From Paratinospora sagittata (Eukaryota; Streptophyta; Magnoliopsida; Ranunculales; Menispermaceae): a DNA stretch of 64,000 bases. This document shows positions 12,020-25,600 of the stretch, piece after piece; position 1 is the stretch's first letter; each line of letters starts with the position of its first letter. Location of the stretch: positions 12,845,920 to 12,909,919 of the forward strand of contig CM069600.1 of NCBI GenBank assembly GCA_035771175.1. The letters are read 5' to 3'. A model generated the notes under the pieces. The model saw only the letters and a list, made by a program, of their open reading frames with translations, ran no database searches and was not told the DNA's origin. The position numbers and the translations under genes are program-made.

Positions 12020-13603
12020 TGCCCTTGTTAAACTAAGTGGTTTTTCACTAAAAAATCTCTTAAGTGTTTTGATGCTAACTAACAATATAACCATGGTGCT
12101 AATGGTTGAATTGAGTATGTTTCAGCACCAAAGATCAAAGTTAAGGCCAATACAAGACTCCAGTACCTTCAAGATCAATCAAGTGGATCAAATTAAGACT
12201 AAATCGAAGCTTGAACATGCCAACATGAAGAAAAGAGAATGAGAGCATATCTTCATAGTTCTTCATTTTAGGCTGTAAGCCTACTTGTACTAATGTTGCT
12301 CAAGTTTTCTTCAAAATTCATGCGTGCATTTGATTTTCTTTAAAAATGGGTTTTTAAGCATTCAAACATGGTTAGTTTATGATTTTAAACTATTTTAAAC
12401 TTGTTTGAATCACTCATACATCAATTTTGTCAAAACCACCACTTTATGTGTTGTTTTGAAAATTTCATGATCTTTAACATTTGAAACTTAACTTGTTTTG
12501 TATCTAGGCTTCAAATATTTGTTTGAATTGTTTTCAAAAGGTTTAAATCATTAGACTTGATGTATTTGAGATGTATGTTGTTGCCCAAACAAGTATGCAA
12601 AAGTTGGATTCTAGAAAACTCAAGTTCAATATACAAGAGTATTGTAGGCTGGTGTAACCAAGTCGACTGGATTGACAGAAACACGTTTCATGCTTCGAAA
12701 CTAGTTTTCGTCTTTCACTTCAATAAGGGGGTTTTTGGAACATTTTCCAAAATTGCATTTTCACCTAGAGAAATGTGTTTCAATGTGTTGAGTGCAATTT
12801 TCACTTTCTAATTTTCAAATTTCGAAATCCAAATTATCTTGGCTTTTCATCCAACAACTATATTTCTATTAGAAGTATAAATACACTCTCTCTAGTTATT
12901 TTAACTTTGAGAGAGACAAAAATAAGAGAAAAATGAGTGGTTTTCAAATTCTTGAAATTCTTTCTCCATTCTTCAAGCTTCAAATATCAAAATCAATTGA
13001 ATCAAAGAAGTTTTCAAAGCTTGCATGTTGTTCATCATTCTAAAGCTTCTTCAAATCACTCTTGATCGATCAACTATTGATGCAAGTGAGGTAATATTGT
13101 ATGTAACATCTCTCTCCAATCTTGAGCTTAATATTTCATATCTTGCATTGATTAAGTTGTATCTCTTGAGCTTCATTGTAATTGTTCTATCAACATAGAA
13201 CAAACTCTTTAGTCTTTGTACTCACCCTCTTTGGTTTGTTTCAAGTTGGAACAAATCAATTCAAGTGATTGTCGTTTACTTATGATTCCAAAGTTGGAAT
13301 CAACTTTTAATTTCACCCTTGATCTTGAAAAGGGTTTGTAGGTTCATCGTTATGCCGTAAAAGGATAGGTTTGCCTTGAACCTTTAAAAAGGCATTTTTA
13401 ACGGTTTGATTCACACTCGTGAAGTGAATCCGAGATAGTGGAATCCTAAAAAAGGTTTCTCTAGGCGTGGAAATAAGAAAAAACTTTTCGAACCACATAA
13501 AAATTATTGTGTCTTTGCATTTAATTTCTGCATTTTCTCATTGTCCGTGATCTATTTGATTAAATGTCTCAACAAATTTAAGGATCACATAAGATAATTT
13601 TTG
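12020..13603 (+). mobile_element. SIRE/Maximus-like copia LTR fragment
   Basis: Non-coding sequence with landmarks of plant SIRE-type LTRs: TTTTGATGCTAACTAACAA near 12069 followed by TTGAATTGAGT, and at the right a U5-like stretch ending near ATTAAATGTCTCAACAAATT. Homology stops exactly where the next element starts (GTGGCGACCCCGCAC at 13604), so the right end is lost or hidden. No internal region is attached. Confidence 0.5.
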
Positions 13604-15780
13604 TGGCGACCCCGCACCCCGGACCACCAACCTCGCAGGGAATGGCGTGCGGAATGCCAGGGTGGGATGCCCGGTGTAGGCATCTTCAACCACTCCTCAA
13701 CCCCCGTAAGGTGGTTGAGACCCTACGAGCCCTATCCCAAACAACGACATAATATAAAAAGGTACTAAACAAAACTACCAACCATATTAATCATCCAAAA
13801 CAAAAGATAATCTATAAAATTGAATCATAAATAAAACCATAATCCCTACAGTCCATCAAGATGGACATACACATAAAGTCCAAAACTATGGGTACACAAA
13901 AAAACCGTCATATGCCCACATGGTCTATCTAACAAATCTCAACTCACCCATACTACAATGTGGTAAGTGTTATAATTACATAGTCCAAAATATAATACAT
14001 CATAATTTAAAACACAGTTCAATCAAAATGCCTCTCAACTCACATCAAGGCCTTGAATTATCTCGCCTGCAAAGCCCTCAAGATATGACTTCTCCTTTGC
14101 CCTTATATGGGACAGAAGGACCTGAAAGAGGAAAATGAGGGTGAGCCAAAGGTGCCCAGTGAATAGAATTCAAATATGCTATCAATACTCATCAATAAAT
14201 ATCATGTATGCATGTCAATGTGTAGCATGATTAAAAGCTCATAACATATAGATATCAAGCATTTATAATAAGTTCGATGCAAATAAAAGCCTATCAATTT
14301 GGATCCACATTCCACATGCATTGGGGTTACTAGTGCACGTCTATTTCACCGTACCGTTCACATCCCCAAATATTTCCTTTCTAAAATCCTCATATGACAA
14401 GGTTAAGTCTCCCTATTAGCCAGATAGATGGGCCCAACCAAAGTCATAAGGTTTTTTCAAATTAATGCATCATTCAAAACATTAGAACACATTCATGCTT
14501 TCAACATACAATATATATAAGTGATATGATGACATAAAAGATATAATCATAAATGAAGTCTACTCACAACCAAGCCTCGCGAGAGTATCTAACCACACAC
14601 GGACACCAAACCGAATCAACCCAATCAAGGTCCTGAAACATTCGTCAATATCCAACCATACATCAATTCCTAATATCAATCACATAGACATTACACATCA
14701 ACCCTAAATCAGCCCACATATAGACAATAGGCCTAAATCCCATCTAATCCCATCATTCAACTCAAAACACATCTCTTAGGCCCTTAATGCATAGTTCTCA
14801 TTCATAAACCATTCAATTAATCAAAAATACTGATTTGCAATTCCTTAGGCATAAACATGCCCAAATTGGGCCATTTGATCACAAGTAGGCCTAACCCATG
14901 ATATGGTCACAACCACCTAATCAATAGCATAATCAACCCTAATCATGCTTAATTAGACATAAATTGCATTAATTTTATGATTCTAGGCCAAAAGCATCAA
15001 AAGCCCTAAAATATGAAATTTTCCATACTTAGGCCATATTGCCGATTTACACTAGGTCACCATGTTCAGCCATGTATATCACTGATTTTGTATCATGGGT
15101 TCATCAACAATGGCAACTAGGTCAACATAGTTGGCATGCAAGCTATTTGGAAAGGTCTAAGTTCATATTCTAAATTTAGGTCTAATACAAACAACCTTAC
15201 CAATTTTCCATTTAATATTTTGTTCAGATGTATCAAGCTTCCAACAGAATTATTTAATCACAAAATCAACCGTACATATTGAATTATGTTAAGAAGCAAA
15301 CCTTTTGTTCCAAAATCAGCTCAATCCAACAGTGGACCGAAGAGATAAGACTTTTTGATGAACAAGTCTCTAATCAGACAATTTCTCCTTTCCTGCTGCA
15401 AATACTTGAACTCAGATGACTATATCACAAACAATACTTGACCATCAACATCTCCACCATACACAATGCATAAATATTAGTTGTGAACCATCCTGTAAAA
15501 TATCATATCCATCCAACGGTAGTTTTAGCAGATCTATCAGTTTGATCTAAACTGCGCGAGAAATTTAGACTTTCCGACCAGCTTTGTTTGGGAGGTTATA
15601 TCTCTCATAAGAAAACTCCAATAAAGATCTCCACCGACCCGAATGAATAACCATAAGATATGAACTGACTGACAAAGTTTGAACTCAATCTAACTATATA
15701 TCACCAAGATCCATATCTTTGATGAAAACGTTGTTGAGACTTCCCTCAAAGCAACTTCCTCTTTCTTTCTCTTCTTGAGC
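13604..15780 (-). mobile_element. Ty3-type LTR, copy 1
   Basis: Starts GTGGCGACCCCGCACCCCGG and matches copy 2 (from 16477) over its length, with shared blocks at both ends. The complement of 14110-14165 reads CACTGGGCACCTTTGGCTCACCCTCATTTTCC..TTTCAGG, the conserved segment of Tekay/Del-like LTRs, giving minus orientation. Alignment with copy 2 ends near 15780. No reading frame of note. It may be one of a pair of LTRs whose internal region was lost. Confidence 0.6.
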
Positions 15781-16476
15781 AAAATGGAAGCATTCTTGAA
15801 CAAAGGGAGACCTTAGAGCTTAACTTAAAATTAGAGGAAGAAAAGACCTCCAAATTTCAAAAACAATTAGGCAAACAAAATGATAGATATTACAAGCCCA
15901 AGACATGCTATAGATGGATAAATATCACAAAATGACATGGGTGGCCAAAGAATTACTCCTTGATGCTAGAATCACAAAACTCAAAGGAGTATGGGTACAA
16001 AAAGTTATGATTTACTGGATCACCTAGATTCATATTATCAAACCATATGCTAAGTCTTTTTGCCTATTGTATAAGCTTTGAATGTTGTTAGGCAAACTTC
16101 CATAGATTTGATGTCACATGTGTACACTTATATTATTTCATGACATTTGGAAGTATTATAGGCTTGATCAAGTTAATTTTATCTCTTGCTACCTATGTTT
16201 GCCTAAGATTGTTTACTATATTGAACATGTTCAAATGTCAATTTATTTAGTTTAATGTTTGGTTGATGTGAACCATGTTATTTTATGCAAAATGTGCGAA
16301 TTTGTTTTCCTTCTAAACGTGTTTAAATTGCATGCCCTTTGTTCACATGATTAATGTATACATCTTGCTTAAAATCATATCATGGAAAATGTATACTTAT
16401 ATTAAATGGTATGTGTGCTTCATGAATATACTCATCCATTTAGTACCTTAAAAAAAATTTAAGCATGATACAAAAT
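15781..16476. other. Unassigned spacer between the two Ty3-type LTR copies
   Basis: AT-rich, no coding frame. It may be a remnant of the element's internal region or older sequence. I see no retroviral protein motif. Confidence 0.4.
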
Positions 16477-18095
16477 GTGGTGACCCCGCACCTCGGACCA
16501 CCATCCCAGCGGGACGACGTGCGGAATACCAGGGCAGGACGCCCGGCGTAAGCATCTCCAACCACCCTCAACCCTTGTGAGGCGGTTGAGACCCTACGAG
16601 CCTTATACAAAACTAAAACATAACTTGTGCAATTCTACCATCTAAGATAATCATCAAGATAAAACCACAAATAATGCATACATAAAACCATAACCCATCT
16701 GTCTATCAAGATGGGCATACATGTATAGGTCCAAAAACCATGGGTACCAAAAATCATGGCCACATAGTTTAACTAACAAGAACCCAACTCACCAAATACT
16801 ACCAACGTGATAAGTGATATAAATACATAGTCCAAAATAAGAATACATCATAATTAAAACAAAGTTCACCAAAAGAACCTCCTAATTCACGTTGTGGCCT
16901 TAAACTCTACACCTGCAAGGTCCTCAAGAGATGACTACTCTCTTGCCCTAATCCTTAACGGAAGGACCTGAAAGAGGGAAATGAGGATGAGCCAACGGTG
17001 CCCAGTGAATAGAACTCAAATATGTCATCAATACTCATCAATAAAATATCATGTATACATGTCAATGTGTAGAATGATTAAAACTCATAAGATATAGATA
17101 TCAAGCATTTATAATAGTTCGATGCAAGTAAAAGCCTATCATTTCGATTCCACATTTGATATGTATTGAGGTTACTAGTGTACGCATATTTCACCGTACA
17201 ATTCCCATCCCCAATCATATGCATTTGAGGTTACTAGTGCACGTATATTTCACCATTCTGTTCCCATCCCCAAATGTTTTCTTTCTAAAACCCTTCTATA
17301 ACAAGGTCAAGTCTCCCTATTAGCCAGATAGATGAGTCAAGCCAAGGTCATAAGGTTTTTCTCAAATCAATGCATCATTCAAACCATTAGAATACATTCA
17401 TGTTTTCAAATCATATAAGATATAATTGATATGATTACATAAAAGATTTAAACATAAATGAAGTCTACTCAAAACCAAGCCTCGCGAGAGTATCTAACCA
17501 CACACGGTAACCCAAACCGATTCAACCAATATAAGATCCCAAAATGATCATCAATACTCAAAACATACATCAATTTCCATGTTCAGCTACATAGAAAATA
17601 TGCGTCAGTTAATCAACCCACATATAGACAATAGGTCTATACTTCCTCTAATTTCAACATACAACACAAAAGCACATGCCATATGCCTCAAATGCCTAAT
17701 TCTCACTCATAAATCACTCAATTCATCAAAAATACTAATTTTCCATCCTTAGGCATAAACATGCCCAAATTGGGGAACTTGATCACAAGTAGGCCTAACT
17801 CATGACATGGTCACCACCACCTAATCAGTAGCATAATCAACCCTAATCATGCTTAATTAGACATTAAATGCATCAATTCCATATTTCTAGGTCAAGAGCA
17901 TTAAAAGCCCTAAAATATGGAAATTTCTATACTTAGGCCATATTGGCAATTTACACAAGGTCACTATGTTCAACCATGATAATCACTGATTTAGCACCAA
18001 AGATTCATCAACAATGCCTATTTAGTCAACATAGTTGACATGCAAGCTATTTGGAAAGGTCTAAGTTCATATTCTAGATTTAGGTCTCATACAAA
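16477..18095 (-). mobile_element. Ty3-type LTR, copy 2, left segment
   Basis: Starts TGTGGTGACCCCGCACCTCGG and follows copy 1 (13604-15780) block by block. It is interrupted at 18095 by the foldback element, resumes at 18681-18787, is interrupted again by the hAT transposon and resumes at 32822. The two breaks carry target duplications of 5 bp (ACAAA) and 8 bp (ATATTAAG), so this LTR predates both insertions. Confidence 0.65.
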
Positions 18096-18680
18096 TGTAA
18101 TACCCTGTATTTCACAAAAAAAAAAATTACTATTTGGGCAACGCCTGAACGTAACGTTCAGGCGCATGACAGAACATTCAGGCGCATTCCTGAACGTTCC
18201 GGCGCATGCCCGAACGTTCAGGCACATGTCAGAACGCTCAGACGCATGACAGAACGTTCAGGCGCATGACAGAACGTTCATGCCCGAACGTTCAGGCGCA
18301 ATGCATGCCCGAATGTTTAGGCGCATGGTTCAGTGGCTACTCAGAATGCGAAATTAGACTCCTTAAGGAGGTCTCGAGTTCGATTCTGTGGGAGGCCCTA
18401 CACTATTCATCAGGGAATAGTGGGGACAAATGATCCCGTGTACAAAAGACGTCCTTGTGTGGCGGTGGCTGTACCGGGATGGGACAATATTATGGATCCA
18501 TAATGGCTGGTGTTCGACCCGAGGGGGTGCGCCACACCTGGGTAGGGGGACGCTGTGCAACCCAGGGTGTGACAACCAGAACGTTCGGGCATGCATTGCG
18601 CCTGAACGTTCTGTCATGCGCCTGAACGTTCAAGCGTTGCCCAAATAGTAATTTTTTTTTGTGAAATACTGGGTATTACA
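18096..18680. mobile_element. 585-bp foldback element made of inverted LTR-like arms
   Basis: It begins TGTAATACCC and ends GGGTATTACA, flanked by ACAAA at 18091-18095 and 18681-18685. The empty site matches Ty3-type LTR copy 1. Roughly 65 bp at each end are near-perfect inverted repeats. Inward, both arms carry the minisatellite unit GTTCAGGCGCATGACAGAAC and variants (MGCCCGAACGTTC-like units). The same arm sequence starts the Tekay-like LTR at 33447, so the arms are probably LTR-derived. The TG..CA ends and 5-bp duplication suggest integration by retroviral-type integrase. The centre is a tRNA-like SINE sequence. No protein is encoded. Confidence 0.8.
18325..18578 (+). mobile_element. SINE-like core inside the foldback element
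   Basis: TGGTTCAGTGG fits a pol III A box and GAGTTCGATTC about 40 nt later fits a B box, which is tRNA-like spacing. A GC-richer non-coding body follows to ..CAGGGTGTGACAACC. It sits between the two inverted arms and is not repeated elsewhere in the window that I can see. It could instead be a unique spacer with a tRNA-like head. Confidence 0.5.
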
Positions 18681-18787
18681 ACAAATAACCCCACCAATTT
18701 TCCATTTAATGTTATGTTCCGATGTATCAAGCTGCCAATAAAAATATTTAATCACAAAATCAACCGTACAGATTGAAGTATATTAAG
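18681..18787 (-). mobile_element. Ty3-type LTR copy 2, middle segment
   Basis: Continues the alignment with copy 1 (about 15195-15290) after the foldback and includes the right ACAAA duplicate. It ends with ATATTAAG (18780-18787), the left target duplication of the hAT transposon. Confidence 0.7.
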
Positions 18788-19502
18788 TAGGGATGTCATC
18801 GGTTCGGTTTGGTTCGGCTTATACCCCAAACCGTAATCCAAACAGATGGACATCGGATTGGAAAAACCCAAACCGAGACCCATCCGACCCTAACCACTAA
18901 TCTGATCCGATCCGATCCAAACAAATCTGGTTTGGTTCGGTTTGGATTGATCGGTTTCAATATTTTAACCTATAAAATATATTTTTTATCAAATAAAGTT
19001 TTTACAAAGTATAATAACAACATCAAATGATAATTTAAAAGTTCAAAATCCACATCAAAGTATTTATGGTCTAACATAAATACAACAATACTATCATTCT
19101 TTACCATAAAGATAAAAAATGATTAATTTACATCTTATCTCACAAAATTAAATAAAGTAAAACAAAAATCATCAAAGTTTAATTGTCAACATCCTTCCCA
19201 AAATCAATTCCAAACAAACATCCACATCAATAGATTCTCTCAACATCATTTCCTTAGCAAGATCAATTTCCAATGGCATTCTTTCTTCAACACTTGAAGG
19301 ACCTCACTTGACAATGCAAAAAAACTTTTTTAAAATGCATTTTCTTCAATTTCTTTATAAGAAATTATGCATACTAACCTTTTGCCAAAAAAATAAAAAA
19401 TAAAAACTTGTGCAAACAATAATAACTAATATGAGCAACTTACCTACTCATACAAATCTTCATAATTCACCAAGTTAAACGGCACCAATAAAAGAGTGAT
19501 CT

Positions 19503-19984
19503 TCAGTAAGACCTGAAATAAGAAAAAAAGCAACAATAATTAGAGGATATGAAAAGAAATCCATAATAAAATTTGACAATTAAAAAAAGTTTACCTGATT
19601 CAAGACTTTCAAACTCTTCTATATTTTCTTCAACATCTACTGGAATTGGTGATTGATGCAACCAATCTTGAGCACATATAAGAGCTTCCACTATCCTTGG
19701 AGTCAAAGAACAACAAAATTGATCAAGCACACGACCTTCGGTGCTAAAGGTTGACTTCGATGCAACTGTAAAGACTAGAACAACTAAGACATCTCATGCC
19801 ATCAATGAAAGCACTGGAAATCTAGTAGAGTTAACTTTCCACCAACACAAAATATCAAAAACATCTTCATCACTTTTTTACATGCATCTTCTAAATATTG
19901 GTCCAACTCTGATTTATTAGAGACACTTGCTTTTGCTTCCAAATACTTTTGAAAACCAGATTTTTGTTTCTTAACCACACCATC
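19503..19984 (-). pseudogene. hAT transposase, C-terminal part (dimerisation domain)
   Basis: The minus strand reads KSGFQKYLEAKASVSNKSELDQYLED, then FDILCWWKVNSTRFPVLS, RVLDQFCCSLTP and VEALICAQDWL across frameshifts. These are the hallmark blocks of the hAT C-terminal dimerisation domain (the W-W-K and SLTP-x-x-VEALICAQDWL signatures). It continues the protein broken at 29816; the CCATC target duplication of the intervening element lies at 19980-19984 and 29816-29820. Inactive because of the insertion and several lesions. Confidence 0.85.
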
Positions 19985-22684
19985 TGTCACGACGCCCTTG
20001 ACGTAGGCTGACGTCATGACCGGCACAGTGTACTATACACTATATATACCCATATACAGTATATAATACACTGTCAGCCTTCACATAATCTCACAATCCT
20101 TTCCAAAATTTTCAGGAATTTTCGACAGCACCTCCCCATAAAATGGGCAATTCGCAATTTTTTCTGATATACCACAAATCAAATCAAATCAAATATATAT
20201 ATAGATAATCATTCCACTCACATTCATTCCATTCATTCCACAAAGTAAATTCTCACCTGATAAATATCTATGATCATCTCATTCCATCATCCCAAGCATT
20301 ATATCATATTACCACACAACCCATCTAGATGATAATACATATATAATGTGTGATAATTATACATATCAAAATAACAAAAATATAACTTATTTCCTCTAAG
20401 CATACTTACATATACCATATGAGCAATCACGTGATTATCACTCACGGATTTTTTTCTTTTCCCTTCCACTCAATACCTGAAATATTGGAGGAAATGGAGT
20501 GAGCATCCAACAGCTCAGTGAATATACTTCATGATATGACAATTATATATATTTAGAAAAATATGATATTTCAAATCATTTCAAACAAGTATTAAACACA
20601 TGCATCATTCAACGAATATATCATACATGACAACAACATAAATTTCATGGGTTTTCAAGAAAACAATGCATTCTTTTTTTTCACAAAATCCACAATCTCC
20701 CTCCTTCAAGGCAAGAGAGCGGGTCTAACCCTTGTATGGTCGTTACAAGGTAGCCACAGCCTCTCATTACCCAATTCACAGTCATTTCAAGGATCTCCAA
20801 TCCTTGTTAGGACAGGCCTACTGACAATGAGGTTACGCATAACACTCATCCGGGTCTAATTCCTAACGAAATGACACCAACTTGCCTTTGCAAGTCTCAC
20901 ATGCTCCAACGCTAAAAATATCATTTATGAATGCAAATTAAAACACAATGCAACAATATATGGATAACATATTTACATTCAAACAGTTCATATATATAAA
21001 ATGTCATATAAGAACCAAAATCAAGAAAATATACTCACAGTACATGACTTTTCAACTTAAATACCATCACCCTCGCTTTCGAGTCCAGCTCCAATTTAAA
21101 TCCATAAATCCAACTAACTCAACCTGTCACAACCACTTCATAATTCAATTTCTCAACTCACGTCAAATCACCAATAATAAAGATCCACCTTAAAATATTA
21201 TATCTGTGAATTTAGATTTCAATTCAATTTAGGACTCATAAGCAGGTGAAGAAAGTACTATCTCGTTTTTGTGGTCAATCTAGATATTTCTACAAGAAAG
21301 AACAGTGAAAATAGAGTTTCAATTCATATTTTCACTAATTCTCAGTTTATTTTTCTACTGGAATATATATAAATTTTATTAAAAATCTAAAACATTCCTA
21401 AAATTATTCTGTCCACATCGACATGTGTAAAATCACTCATTCTATTATTCTACTACCTTCAACAGGTATTTTATTGAGGTTTTACACGTTCGCGAAGGTC
21501 ACGACAGTGAATTTTACTCACAAAAATCATATATTTAGTTACTAAAAATATCAAATCATATCCAAAAATCATGATCTTAGTATCGAAACGTCCGGAATTC
21601 AATTCTCTACGATTCTATGATCTCAAACCGGAGTTTCATTGGATTCTAATTCCATTTTATTCACGTCACTGTTCACGTCGTCACTATTTATTGGAAACAT
21701 GTAAATTTTTACTAAAATTGTCAAACGATCTCCAAAAATCATGAACTTAGGATCAATGGACTCGCAACAGTTCATTCTACCATTCTATAGCCTTAAACTA
21801 GAGTTTCATCGGGTTTTAAATGATTCAAATGGTCTCCGATCGAAACTCTAAATTCCAACAAACTTCCAACGGCTATAAAAATTCCAAATGAACACATAAA
21901 TTCAATCTAACCATATATTTAAGGTTCCTACAGCCTAGGAAATGTTTTCCAACCTTTCTAGTGGATTTTCATTCACGTTGGGTCAAAACCCCAATTTTTG
22001 AAAACGCCGTAAAACGGCTCTAATAGCTCAAATTACTCCGCTAGAATCGTTACATCTAGCTTAGATATTAATTTCACGAAGAAATAGAGTGAAAATCACT
22101 TACCGCAGGTCCGGATTTCGCGTGAATCACGCGTTCCTTCCTCCGTTCTTTCCTTTCTTCGTTCGTCATTTTTTTTCTTTCTCTCTACTTCTTTCTTTTC
22201 TCTTTCTTCTTCTCTTTTTTTTTTGTTTTTCGTTCAACAACTCTTTTTTATTCTTTTTTTTTTTTTAATGTTGGTAAGTGAAAGAGGTTAGAAATGAGAG
22301 AATGAGAAACATTTGAGAGAGATGAGAGTTTATAAGTGAGAGATTGAAATCTTGATTCCATGCTTCCTCATGCAAATAAATAAATCAACTCCCCATAGTT
22401 AGTAGTTAATTCATTAAACCATTTATCATCAACTCAATTCACATATTTAATTAATCAATCCCATAAATTAATCAATTAAACTCAACTCCATTTTTATTTT
22501 CATTTTTACCTTGTAAGCACTCATATTGGATGATCTCATATGTATCATCTTCATTTCATAATTTTATTTATTTATTAATCATACACGCGTATATTTGTCT
22601 CTTACGTATAAAATATGTGTATCATACATCTCGATATATGCGTAATTCAACGTATGTATTTAATTAAAACTACGGGGTGTTACA
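19985..22684 (-). mobile_element. 3' LTR (left) of the Ty3 element
   Basis: 2700 bp from TGTCACGACGCCC to CTACGGGGTGTTACA on the plus strand. It aligns almost base for base with the right LTR and, in reverse, with the solo LTR at 50251-52872. An 81-residue frame (20948-21193) is identical in the right LTR but is only a shadow of LTR identity. Confidence 0.92.
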
Positions 22685-22699
22685 ATCTCCCCAACTTAA
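22685..22699 (-). promoter_or_regulatory. Polypurine tract
   Basis: The minus strand reads TTAAGTTGGGGAGAT just before the LTR start TGTAACACCCCG. It primes plus-strand DNA synthesis in LTR elements. Upstream AAATTTCGAAGACGAAATTCC is the usual context in plant chromoviruses. Confidence 0.8.
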
Positions 22700-25600
22700 G
22701 GAATTTCGTCTTCGAAATTTAGAATCAAGGACTATTCCTCAAGTGATACCAAATCCCAGAAAATTGCTCCCGCATTTTATATCTCCGCTCCCATGTTTGC
22801 TCTTCTTAATACGTAGTATCCTCCCCAACTTAGAGTTGAGTTATATCCATAACATATATGGAATCCGAATGACATTTCCTCAACATCAATATATAGAAAC
22901 TATTTCAGACACTTGTCAACTTTGACTGTAGAGCAAATCGGTAAGCCAATGGACCTATCCTATCAAGGATCTCAAATGGTCCAATAGATTGAGGTGCACG
23001 CTTTTTGTTTATCTCAAATCTCATTTAACTTTTCTGTGGTAAGACCCTTAACAAAACTGAGTCAACCACAATAAATTTCAAGGCCTATATACCAACCTTG
23101 TGTATTTAATAATATCCTCTGGCACTAATAACAATAACTCCATACTTTCAAATCAACAAGTTAGAGATCTATAAGGCTTACTATAAAACTTTTAGAGTGC
23201 CATCATTATGCTATTATAATAGCTGTTTATACACATAAGTTTACACACATAAAATATTATTTCCAACTTCCACCAAAATTCAAGTATGCCAGACCTGAGC
23301 ATGCTCGCAAGCATCAAAGTCACTCTCTCAATCTGTCAGCCAGTCTGAGAATACAATATCACATTGAGAAGGAGATGAGTACCAAATCGAGTCTGCATCA
23401 TATATCAGATCTCGACAAAATCTTCGGATCTTAATCCGACATGACAAATATCTGAGTACTCCTATCAAATCTCCCTATCTCACACATATACAATATGCTC
23501 AGTCTATCAATAGAATTTTGGTGTTCATTGGAAGAATACATAGACTTATCAGTCCACGAATGGTTATCCAAATGGTATCATTTCTACCCATAACCCATAA
23601 GATACCATTTGAATCCCATCTTCATTTAACACAATCCATATGACCAATTCCATAATTTTTTCATATGGATATCATACTCGTCTCGTCATAAATTTTACTC
23701 TCTAAATATGAGTATCAATCAGCTGAACATGTATTCGAGCACAAATATCAACACGTGGAGTAATAGAGAGTACACTTATAACTGTAACTCTCACTCACAA
23801 ACAATCTCCATTTATGGCTAACTGATAGATACTACTCCAGTTTCAGCTTGTTTCCTGCTCAATGTCTCAGCAACATATTGGCCTTTCCCAGGATAATAAT
23901 TCAATATAAAATCAAATCCTTCGGGAATTCTTGCCACATTTATTACCTCATATTCAGTTTCTTTTCGTTCAAATAATTACTTCAGACTCTTAAAATCTGA
24001 AGATAATGTGACATTTCTTTTTTTATAGAGGCAATGCTCTCATTATTAACTACCAACAAATTTCTGTTCACTCTCAGGATAGTTATTCTCGTGTACTACC
24101 AAATATCTAGAGACACACGTAATTAACCTATCCTTTTGTATCAATGCACAACCTAGATCTGGATGTGATATTCATCAATCACAATTACTTTCAGGTTCTG
24201 AAAATAGTAATAAAATTTAATACTATGAGAGCTTTCTCATGCACAACGGTCCACACATTATATAACACTTGTTCGGTTTAGTTTCATGAGTGGAACATAT
24301 AGCTTCAAGGATTTTTCCACGCACTTTCTATAACATACAACTAACATTAGAGGACTTCTGATTTCCATCATTTAAATCAGTTTTAAAAGTTGTATGATCA
24401 CTTTGACCTTCCCAGCATCCTTAAATATACTATTTAAACTAGTCATGTGATCCAAAAATTCTCATCGTAATTATATTCAAAACTCATATTCACCGAGCTT
24501 GGCACTCAATCAGTGCTTTCTCAATGACTACAAGATAATTCTAAGATGCTATTCATGCTCCTCTCATTTCTTGGGACAATTGCATATCTCATCATCGAAG
24601 ACTATGTAATAATCAAGATATGGTTCATATACTCACTGCATCAATCTTATAAACGTGATTGACACATTAATCAAGGTTACCAAAATTTCATAATATCCAT
24701 ATCTTGTCTTAAAATAGTTTGCATTACATCCTTTTCTCGAATTCTTAACTGATGGTGCCTAGATCTCAAAATGATCTGTAAGAAAATTTGGCTCCATTTA
24801 GTTAATCGAATTCGACCATCTATCTATGGTAAAGGATATTCATTCTTTGTTGTTACCCTAGTCAGTTAATAGTAATTTATACTTAAAACATATTTCACTA
24901 TACCTTCTTTCCATCTTATCACAAATGCTCTCCAAGGTGACATATCAAGGATAATAAATCTTTTGCTCATTAACACCTTTACCTACACCTTAAATCCTCC
25001 TAATTCCTCAGGTACTCTTTAAATGAAGGAATGGAGATACATATTATACTGGCAACAGTTTTATATGCTATCAATCTCCTGTCCAGGTAGTAATTTTAAT
25101 AATTCATCAGATAATACTCCAATATACCAGCTCACCACAGGAATTTTAATCAACTGCATGCCTTATTACGTTACTCTAAATGGCTTTGTACTACCCATAT
25201 TCTCCATTTCCTTGTCAATAACTATCTTCTCTTAGATAAAAGATTTTGAGGGTATAAATTCCTCAAGATTCAAAATGAGGATTTTTCACTTATTCAGAAT
25301 ATTACTTCTTTTTGGATAGACGCTCCACCTGGCATGAGAGGTGTCCAACCAATCATACCCAACAAAGCATCCAATTCCAAAAAAAAATCATATTTTAAAG
25401 TCCATAATTACTTGATGACCCTCATATTTATTACACATATTATTTGCTAACCATATCATGGTAGATTCTTTCTCCTGTAGGCATACTCACAATCAATGAT
25501 ATACGATTATAACAGCAGATAATACAATCTGCCTACCATATCACCAGAGATAAAGGACCAGGTAGATTCAACAATACATCAGAATATACACAATAACAAA

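Noticed and set aside
18325..18578. A genuine tRNA gene
   Set aside because: A and B boxes are present, but no tRNA cloverleaf with paired acceptor stem can be drawn; a SINE-type head fits better.
20948..21193. 81-codon frame repeated identically at 28052-28297
   Set aside because: Lies in both LTRs of one element; identity reflects recent duplication of the LTR, not protein selection.
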